Source: Nicotiana tabacum
Taxonomy: Eukaryota; Streptophyta; Magnoliopsida; Solanales; Solanaceae
Reading direction: 5' to 3'
Length of the DNA stretch: 64,000 bases
Assembly (NCBI RefSeq): GCF_000715075.1
Contig: NC_134095.1
Coordinates: 13,582,222-13,646,221, forward strand
Position numbers and translations under genes: made by a program. Positions 55,626 to 64,000 of the stretch are shown one piece after another. A model generated the notes under the pieces. That model made no database searches. It saw only the letters and a program-made list of their open reading frames with translations, and was not told where the DNA came from. Positions within the stretch are counted from its first letter, which is position 1; the number at the start of each line of letters is the position of its first letter.

Positions 55626-58600
55626 TGTTGATACCCAATTTTTCCCTGTATATTTTTATATGCAAAATACTTTCAAAATAGCATGTCCAAAGGTTTTAGT
55701 ATTTTTTTCTATTTTTTAAAAGATTTTTAAATCAATTTATTGCCCTATTTTATCAGTAAAAAAATAATAATTATTCCCCCAAATTATCATATTTGGTGAT
55801 TCTTTTATTGTATTCTCATATTTATACCAAAATATAGCTAAGGTAATTTTGCACATTTTTTTTACAAATTTATTTAGTATTTTAAAGCTAAATTGCATAT
55901 AATTGCAATATTAGCCTATTTTAAGATTTAATTGCGTTTATAATTACAAAATTGATTCTAGTATTTTTAATTTAATATTTATGTATTATTAATTAATTTA
56001 ATACCTTTAATTTGTTTACAGAAGTCATTTTACTATTTTTTATAAAATAAATATTGGAAAAGTGGCTATTGAAATACTAGTCCTACTTATTTCAATTTTA
56101 GCCTAAATTCTACCCCAATTGAACCCCAGCCCAATTCCTAAAATTACCCTCCCTAACCCAATTAAATCCAACCCGCCCAGCTCCCCGTTTAATCCAGGCC
56201 ATTGATCAAAATGATCAACGGCCACATTCTCTCCTTTCCTTTTTTAATTCACCAACCCCACTAGCCCTAAGTCATTTTCACCTACCTGCCGCCTCTGAAA
56301 CCACTCTCTCAAACTCTCTCGAGTCTTCTCAGAACCCTAGTCGCCTCTTACCGTTTCCACCGTGAAAGCCACCGGAATCCATGGCTTCCAGGGTTATGGG
56401 AGTCTTATACCTGCCTCCTGTTGCTCTTACACACCTAATCTCCAAAGATTCAAGGCCTGACCTTGAAGGTTTGTACCCAGACCTCTGTTGATTCGATGTT
56501 CCACGGCCATCTCCGGCCTTGCTCCGACGTACCATGATTGTTTGAGCCTGATCCTGACCTCTCCGACTCAGATCGATGACTTTTCAAAGCCTTTCTCATT
56601 TCTAGGGTTCTTTTGAAACCTTAATCCTTCGAGGTTTTTTCCGATTCCCTTAGATCTGTTACAGATCCATGCTTTCCTTAAGGTCTTAAACATTTTCCTG
56701 ACTTTTCTTTCAAAAAACTACTTTCAAATTCTTTCTTTTCCGATCTAGGTTTTTCTGAAAGTATTTAAGTGTTTTCTAAATTTCTTTTCCTTTTATGTGT
56801 ATTTGCTTCTACTGGGTTTTTGTATTTTCTTCTACCATGTTCTTACGTGCTTCTTCTGTATGCTTTCTCTACAGTGTTCTGATATGTTTCTCCTACTATA
56901 TTTTCTTACTAAGTTCTTAAGTTTCCTTATGAAGTTCCTTTTACTGAGCTCTGTTTAAAGTTTCTTCTAAAATTTCTTAGCATGCTTCTTCTACTGTTCT
57001 TATAAGTCTTCTCTATTATGTTTCGTATTAGCTTCTTCTACTCTATTTTTCTTTGAATTCTGCTACTATGTTCTGCGTATTACTTGCTATCATTGTTTTC
57101 TCATGAGTTTCTGTTGCTGAAAGAAACATGCAAGAGGTTTCATATAACTGAAACCTCTAAACCTGTTTCGATTGCTTGCCTTCTCATCTCTGTACTTGAT
57201 TCAAGGTGGAAACCCTAGAATTCGGGGGTTCTGCCAAGTTTGATTATGTGATTTAATTGAACTAGGGTTTTTATTTTAGAACCCCTAACTCTTTCAGACC
57301 AACTTCGTGTCTCTGAACCGAGTTTGGACATCCGTGTTTGCATATGATTTTGACCTTTTGCTAAACTCTTCTAAAACTCTTTCTTCACTGGATTTTTCTA
57401 TTGATTTTCGCAATGGCACAACATTTTCTTTCAACTCAACGTGTTTGTGTTCTCTTTATATGTGATGAATCTTCCTCTAAAAAGGCTTTCAACTCGTGAT
57501 TGATTCAAATTCCTTCTAAATAGGTCTGATTGATTCCCTTTCCATTGTTTGCTGATTTCCCTTAAGTTAAAAAACTTTTCCCATCTTTTTGACTCGGTTC
57601 ATTCATACAAGATCCCTGACCTTTGATATATTGGCTGTTAATTGATTTTTTTGCCTTGTTTGTGCAACCGCGTATTTCAGAAATTCTGTCCTTAAATAAC
57701 CTTTATGTATTTACCCTTAATTGTTTGTTATGCCCAAGGTGCTTATTCATTTTTCTTTCCTTAAATTGTTTTTACCCGTTTGAATCTGAATCCCTTAATT
57801 AAGGGAAGTCTTGTATAATTGATTGACAATCAGTTCCTTGACTATTTTCTTACCTTATTTCTTCATGATTTTCACACTATAAAAAGCACGACCCTTTTTC
57901 ACAAAGAGGACACATCAGAATCCTTCTGAACTCATACCATCTCACAATAACTTTCTCTTCTTGTCTGCATTGTGACCTGTTTACAAGACCTACTACTTTT
58001 CTTTGTTTGTTTCCTTTGAAACTGGTATGTCCTGTTTTAAGCTTCAGCACCATAACAATGTGTGTATTTACAGTCTTTGTATCCATGTCTACTTTACTGC
58101 TTTCTGTAGAGTTCCACATTTAAATTAGTATGCTTATGTTCTACTGCCTGTTTCTACTATGAATCATCGCTCCTTATTTCCCTTTATGTGCTTTGAGTTA
58201 CAGTTTAAAACCTCGCAATATGCAAGTTATTGTCTATGGATTGAACTTGATCCCTTAGAGGATCCGAACATCTAAACAATGTGTTCTAACAGGCTTATGG
58301 GTGTGTCAGCATTTCCCATTGCTGGGTATGCCCACTAGCCTGTCCTTGCCTCCTTACCACCTCCCCATTCCCTATACCCCTATGTACTTTAATGTAAACT
58401 GTTTCCCTTCCCCTTTCCCCTTTTCAGAATTCTGCACTTGTACCCTCTTTTAGTCTCTAAGTTCCCCCCCCCTTTTGTGAGCCTTGCCTTGGGACCTTGA
58501 GTTCCCTCTGAACGTGGACACTTGAGGGCTGGCCCTTCTACACTGCACTATGTCTTCATCTATAATGCATTTGGGTATGAGCACTGCCCGGAGTCCATAT

Positions 58601-60392
58601 GAGGCTCTTAGGGAACTCTGACACATCCAAATGGGAGAAAGGATTTGAAATAAGATCTCTTGGAGTTGGTTTACTTCATACTTCAGACAGGAAGTCTGAA
58701 TCAGGCTCTCCTTGGTTGTACTTTTTTTATTGTATTTTTTCTTTACTTTACTCTTTCTGGGTTGTAATAACTTTGTAATAAAACTATCGGGGATGGCTAG
58801 TGAAAAGGAAGGGGTAACTATGTATGCAAAAAGGGGTAGATAACCTGCCTATTGGAGTTTTTGAATTCATGCATTCTCATATAAATACCGTGTCTATAGG
58901 AATCTTGCATTCTCATATAGATACCATGTCTCTAAGAATTTCTGCATTCTCATGTATAGATACCATGTCTATAAGAAACTTGCATTCCCATATAGATACC
59001 ATGCCTATAGGTTATTTCTGAATTTCTGCATATCATATAGATATCCTGCCTATAGGTTCTTTCTGAATCTTGCATATGCATTCCTCATTAGGCAAACATG
59101 TTTATTGGTCTTAAGTAATCAACCGCAATTAGATATCATGTTCATAGGCTTTAAACAAAATTCAGCATCTAGACATGCCTATAGGATTTCTGCATTTTTT
59201 ACTATGTTTATAAAAGTGTCCAAAATCGACAACACGTAGAAAGAATGCCTATAGAAGCTTTAATCGAATCTGAACCGCTTCACTCGCTTATAAGTCTAAA
59301 ACCAGTAACAATGACGCATGCTTTTTTGCTAAAACTTGCCTTTCTTTAATAACAGACGATTTTTCTTAAATCAGTATGTATTCATGTTTACTTCATTGTT
59401 TCTGGAATCAGTAGATATCATGCATATAGGGTCTTCGTCTAACACTTAGGCAAGCCATAAGGTGAAGGTTTATAAATTGAATCAGATTTTATATGCTACA
59501 ACCAGCAGGCAGGCCTGATTAGGGCTTCTTATCTGAACTATGTAATAAATCAGTCTGCCTCGATCCTTTAAGTTTAATCAGACCCTAAATAGTATGTGTA
59601 AGTCATGCTAAATACTTGCTTTTCTCTGCTTAAAGGAGGTCTGTTTGAGCCTTTTCATTTGTTTATATGCTTCCCCATGCTTGCCATATGTTTTGTTTGT
59701 CGCCTTAGTATTTTTACCTTTTAAAACCACAAGTAAGTCCAATATCCCTCCCCTTTAGGATTAGTAGTCTCAAATGCCTCCGAGACTAATAGGATTGGGG
59801 CGGGTAATAGCATGCAATAAGTAAACGAGACCATTTCGCGCTTTAATACCTCAACGGGGTGGGAAAGGGTAGATATGGATATGATGACCACGCAATAACA
59901 TCTTGTGTAGCCCCTCATTAAGGAGTGATTACCGGATGTTGTGTGGGGTGATCCATATTATTTACAAACCTAGGACCCTTTTTCCTTTATTTATTTGTTT
60001 TGTTGTTTATTCTCAAATTTCAAACTATTTTCTTAAAAAAAATCAACTTTTCTTTAGTTCTTTTAACTTCACTTATTTTGTAACCATTACGTGAAAATCC
60101 CCTTTTGTTTGAAGTTCTTATTTGCCTACGTGTTATTTGTACCTAAAGTCATAATAATTGTTTGGTCGGGAACCACACTAGTGGATCCTGAGGGGTGCCT
60201 AACACCTTCCCCTTGGGATAATTTCAAGCCCTTACCCAATCTCTGGTTGTTCAAATCAAACCTTTCTTAGTGTCCTAATGCACTTAAATCATTAGGTGGC
60301 GACTCTTCAATTCAAACCCAATTCCCGAAAGGGAATGAGTTGTCCTCCCAAATGTCATAAACCCGATTTCGCGAGAAAAAGGGGGGGCGACA
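55626..60392 (+). repeat. 3' LTR of element B (4767 bp)
   Basis: TGTTGATACCC to GGGCGACA. Same internal landmarks as the 5' LTR: palindrome 56197-56223, TATAAAAAG at about 57878, and 'ccatgtctatagg' repeats near 58830-59050. Confidence 0.95.
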
Positions 60393-60397
60393 TCTAC
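60393..60397. other. Right target-site duplication of element B
   Basis: TCTAC, identical to 43316-43320. Confidence 0.95.
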
Positions 60398-62123
60398 TAT
60401 GGGCATAAGGAATATGTGGTACATTGTGGCTTTCTCTTGAATAGGCATCAGAAATTAATGGAGTGTTGTCATTGTTGGATATCATATATGAAGAGTGTGC
60501 ATTTTGGAAAGGACCTTGAGGTTTGGTTTGCGGGTGCGTGGCTGGTAGCATGGTGATTACTGGGTTTTGAGGCTTTCGAGGTTCATGTTTTGGTTACGTG
60601 GCCAGGAACTCTATATGAGTGCTTCAGCAGAATGATTGGGTGTAAGTGTTATATCTTCCATTTGATTTGCGTAGTGAAGTTTGAGTATGGAAATTTTGGT
60701 ATTTCTGAGGTTTTGGGTTAGATGCCCTCATATGTGGACCATTTCCTATTGGCAGGTTGTGAAGAAATGTTGAGGATGAGGTAACTAATTGAATGCATGA
60801 TTGATAAGTCGTTGTGGATTTTTGGAAAGGATATTTACCTATTTGGAAATAATTAGGATTTGGGTTGGGGGCTATTTGAAAGCTCAATGAGAATATGTAT
60901 GTTGTGTCAGATCAAGTTTGTGTGCCTCTGTGAGATTGTCACTTTAGTTATGTTATCAGGCAGAATGGATATTATTTGTGCCCCTAGCCTATGTTATGTG
61001 CTACTCTTTTATGCTGTGTTAGGCGGTGAGGTTGTATAATTATTCCCCATGCATCTTGTAATTTTGTTCAGGCCTTATGGCGATGCGGGCGAGATAGCCC
61101 TTGTGATGTTGATTTGCTCATTGCACCTTAGTTGTGCTTGTTATTTTCATGTTTTAGCACTTTTATTTATTTTTCTACAGTTTTATTTGTGCACTCTGTC
61201 GTACTTGATATCAGTATGCATATGTTCAGTGAGCCCAAGCATTTTGGCTTGATGAGTATTTGGGAGCAGGCTGCACGCCGCAACAGATGTTATGTGGGAT
61301 ACCCTTTCCTTGTGTTCATTTGGTATTGTGTTTTCACTCTGTAGGACGGTTTGATGAAGAACTACACTTTTGTTGTTACACATGTTGTACTTGTTAGATA
61401 ATTCTTATACTTCACTTTTCTTTATTTGTGTTGCATAATTGAGTTATTGTTGGTTTGGTGTACGAATTGTGTAATGTGAGAATCCGTGTGGTTTTGTGAT
61501 GATATGTTAGTTTAGTTTCTTGTATTGGCTGAGATAAGATTCTTAGACCTGAGGTTAGTCCTATGGTTTTGGGGGTGAGGAGTGTTTGGAAGTATGAGGG
61601 TGTTTCTGCTAAGATTTGGGTAATGGCTCTTGGCGGGCGAGAGAGCTTATTGACTTGTTGTCTTCATGGGAGACTATGAGTTCCCGCATATTTCCTTATC
61701 ATGAGCAGCAATGTGGAGGTCTGGAACAAGGTCATATTCGATGTGAAGTGTACTGCCGGCATCCAGGATGTTATTTGAGCAACTATGGTGGTCAGAGGTT
61801 ATTGTTTCGGGCGTTTGAGTTGTGTGGGGCAGCATGTGATTGTATTCTGGATTGGAATTTTGGGCTCGATTCATCTTATTAAGGTTCATGTAGTGTGATG
61901 ACATAGAATTCGAATCCTATGATGAATTTTGGATGTTGAGGTTTGGGTTCTGTTCTAAGGTTATGGGCTAAGGAGGAGATAAGACCTTCAGTTAAGTTGC
62001 ATTGTCAGTTATGTTTAGGTTGGGTGATGGGGAATCACCCCTGGGTGTATGTATGGTGAGCTCATGCAGTGGTTCGATGGTTTTGAAACGACTCCGGGCA
62101 CATTCGAGGATGAACGTATGTTT
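60398..62123 (+). other. Internal region of F, right part
   Basis: No recognisable protein domain in any frame; open stretches are short and lack motifs. It ends with CATTCGAGGATGAACGTATG, the chromovirus pre-polypurine sequence also seen, in diverged form, in C and D. Confidence 0.7.
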
Positions 62124-62136
62124 AAGTGGAGGAGGA
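62124..62136 (+). other. Polypurine tract (element F)
   Basis: AAGTGGAGGAGGA directly before TGTAACGACC. Confidence 0.87.
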
Positions 62137-62849
62137 TGTAACGACCCGACTGGTCCTTTTGAGCAATTGCGTCCGGTTCGACAGTTTGAGGTCACGAGCA
62201 GCTTCATATTATGTGTATCGACTTAGTGCAAGGTTGAATTCAGTTAACGGATAATTCAGAGTCAAATTGGAAGAAGTAAACTAGTTTTGGAAGTTTAAAT
62301 GGTGAGAATTTGATAGGAATTGTTTTTTGAGTAAACGGACCCGGAATGGGTCATGGGTGATCTCAATAGCTTTGTATGGTGATTTTGGACTTAGGAGCGC
62401 GTCCGAATTTGGATTTGGAGGTTTGTAGGGTAATTTGAGGCATTTCGGCGAAAGTTGGAAAAAGTTGAAGTTTGGAAAATAGGGAAGTTTGACCCATAGT
62501 TGACTTTTGTGATATCAGGGTCAGAATGTGATTCCAAGAGTTGGAACAGCTACGTTATGTCATTTTGGACTTGTTTGCAAAATTTGGCGTCATTCCGGGT
62601 TGATTTGATAGGTTTCGGCACGAGTTTTGAAAGTTGGAAGGTTTGAAAGTTCTTAAGTTCGATTCATGGTGTGATTCGTCATTTTGACTTTGTTTGATGA
62701 CATTTGTAACCTCGAGCGAGTCCGTGTCAGGTTATATGACTTGATTGTGTGTTTGGACGGGTCCCGGGGGCCTCGGGTGTATTCCGGGTGGGCTACGGGT
62801 CATTTTTCCATGTTTTTGAACTGCTATTTTCTGCTTCTGGTATCCTCTT

Positions 62850-63125
62850 TCGCGATCGCGAACTACCTTCTGCGTTCGCGAAGCTTTGTTGCTGACCACC
62901 TAGAAATCCTTCTTCGCGTTTGCATTTAGAGCCTCGCGTTCGTGAAGCTCTGTCTCTTCCTTCATCGCGTTCGCATTCCCCTCACGCGTTCGCGAAGAGT
63001 AGTCTCTGGGCCATAATATTTTTCTTCTTCGCATTCGCGGGCGTGTTGTCGCGTTCGCGATTAGTAACCTGAGCTCCTTCCTTTTTATTCTTCGCGAACG
63101 TGAGACTTCCTCCGCGTTCGCGATG
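62850..63125 (+). repeat. CpG word array in F 3' LTR
   Basis: Reiterated TTCGCGATCGCGAA-type and 'cgcgttcgcgaag' words, many self-complementary (TCGCGA). A TATA-like AATAAATA (63143-63150) follows. Confidence 0.7.
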
Positions 63126-63142
63126 CTTTAAGACCTAGGCAG

Positions 63143-63150
63143 AATAAATA
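63143..63150 (+). promoter_or_regulatory. Candidate TATA-like box in F 3' LTR
   Basis: AATAAATA, about 20 bp after the CpG word array. The corresponding sequence is deleted from F's 5' LTR. Confidence 0.4.
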
Positions 63151-64000
63151 GTACTATATTCCGAGGGTTTGCCATTTTTACCATTTTTGGGGTTCTAGAG
63201 CTCGGTTTTGGGAGATTCCTTATGGGGTTTTCAAGCAAAATGATTGGGTAAGTGTTCTTCACCTAGAATTGATTATATTCCATGAATTTGTCTTCATTTT
63301 TATCATTTAATTTGTGATTTGGATTGAGGAAAATGTTGGTTTTTGAAGAAAATTCTTAAAATGAAAAAATCATGATTTGAGGGGCCAAATGGTATCGGAA
63401 TTTAATAAATTTTGTATGGTTGAACTCATATTAGAATGGATATTCGGTTTTTGTAAAATTTGTCGGGTTCCGAGGCGCAGGCCCGGGGGTCAATTTTTGG
63501 ACCAATTTTTGGATTTTGTTAAAAATTGAGACTTTATGATCCGAAATAGTTTCTTATGTATTTTATTTGTGCTTTGAAATTAATTTGGTTAGATTTGAGC
63601 CGTTCGGAGGTATTTTCACCCGAGAAGTGCATTTTAGAGTATCAGTTTGTCGTCTTTGAGATAAGTATATTTCCTAACCTTGTGTGGGGGACTTCCCCTT
63701 AGGATTTGAGTCTTCTATGCTAATTGTAGTCCGTGCACGCGAGGTGAAGAGTGTGTGCTCGGACTTATTTGTGGGAAATTTTCCTCTAGGGTCTTAGGTC
63801 CTTATGTTCATTATGTGTAAAGTATTCTGTTATGATTGATTTTTCTAATTGCTTAAATTACCTCTATATGCTTCATATGATGTTGCTAGCTTTCCTATAA
63901 TTCCTACGTGTCACTTGACCCCTAATTGCCTTAATTGAAGTGATTGCCTTCCTTATTGTTTTTATACTTCTTAATTGTGAGTCCCTCTATGGCTTCGTGC

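Larger units (their letters stand above)
43321..60392 (+). mobile_element. Element B: complete Tat/Ogre-type retrotransposon (17.07 kb)
   Basis: LTRs at 43321-48142 and 55626-60392, flanked by TCTAC on both sides, with primer site, ORF1, gag remnant, pol and polypurine tract in order. It belongs to the same family as A but has different deletions: most of gag, the integrase core and about 280 bp of leader are gone. In the first 120 or so LTR bases I count about five differences. It inserted into the internal region of F. Confidence 0.96.
39059..64000 (+). mobile_element. Element F: non-autonomous (LARD-like) chromovirus derivative, interrupted by B
   Basis: 5' LTR 39059-42185, tRNA-iMet primer site, internal region 42186-43320 plus 60398-62136 (about 2.9 kb once B is removed), polypurine tract, and 3' LTR from 62137 to beyond the window. 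No gag, protease, RT, RNase H or integrase motif is present in any frame. The LTR start TGTAACGACCCGACTGG and the polypurine tract are chromovirus-like, so it presumably moved with proteins of a related element. Confidence 0.87.
62137..64000 (+). repeat. 3' LTR of element F (cut by window end)
   Basis: It matches 39059 to about 40160 in order, but retains the promoter block missing from the 5' LTR. CpG words are at 62850-63125. Confidence 0.92.

Overview
This window is plant nuclear heterochromatin made of LTR retrotransposons inserted into one another. I find no intact host gene. A tRNA-derived SINE with a TTG-rich tail of the TS (tobacco SINE) type, together with the style of the Tat and chromovirus elements, points to a Solanaceae genome, probably Nicotiana or a close relative. 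That assignment comes from recognising families by eye, not from a search.

Layout. (1) 1-15245: element A, a Ty3/gypsy element of the Tat/Ogre type on the + strand. The start of its 5' LTR lies outside the window. It carries LTRs of about 5 kb, a tRNA-Arg-type primer site, a shrunken ORF1, a gag remnant, RT and integrase. An 847-bp internal deletion has removed both RNase H domains. (2) 15246-20085: element C, the chromovirus (Tekay/Del type) into which A inserted. It is reduced to gag, protease, the start of RT, a chromodomain scrap and an LTR, and that LTR is followed by a primer-binding site instead of flanking DNA. (3) 20086-23400 and 36699-36849: AT-rich remains of a Mutator-like element with two Ulp1-protease (C48) exons, split by D. 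(4) 23401-36693: element D, a chromovirus on the - strand with both LTRs and a GTACA target-site duplication. Its 5' LTR is itself interrupted by solo LTR E (31710-34612, duplication CATAA/CAAAA). (5) 36850-39058: G, a broken - strand chromovirus LTR. (6) 39059-64000: element F, a gag-pol-less (LARD-like) chromovirus derivative interrupted by B. A TS SINE sits in its 5' LTR. (7) 43321-60392: element B, a complete 17.07-kb Tat element flanked by TCTAC duplications and nested inside F.

No protein set here is functional. A and B belong to one Tat family and have decayed in complementary ways. A keeps the integrase DDE core but has no RNase H. B keeps RT plus both RNase H domains but has lost the integrase core. 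Neither keeps a recognisable gag capsid/nucleocapsid core or protease. B also preserves a nearly full-length ORF1 with a DUF7745-like domain plus a coiled coil. Most reading frames are broken by stop codons rather than indels, mainly C-to-T or G-to-A changes, as expected in methylated heterochromatin.

The most interesting unexplained structure is non-coding. Hairpin-forming minisatellites recur at an equivalent place in five chromovirus LTRs, and in D the arms show compensatory changes. Short reiterated words sit just upstream of TATA-like boxes. Tat elements carry a palindrome in U3, paired hairpins after pol and a strictly phased 62-bp array.
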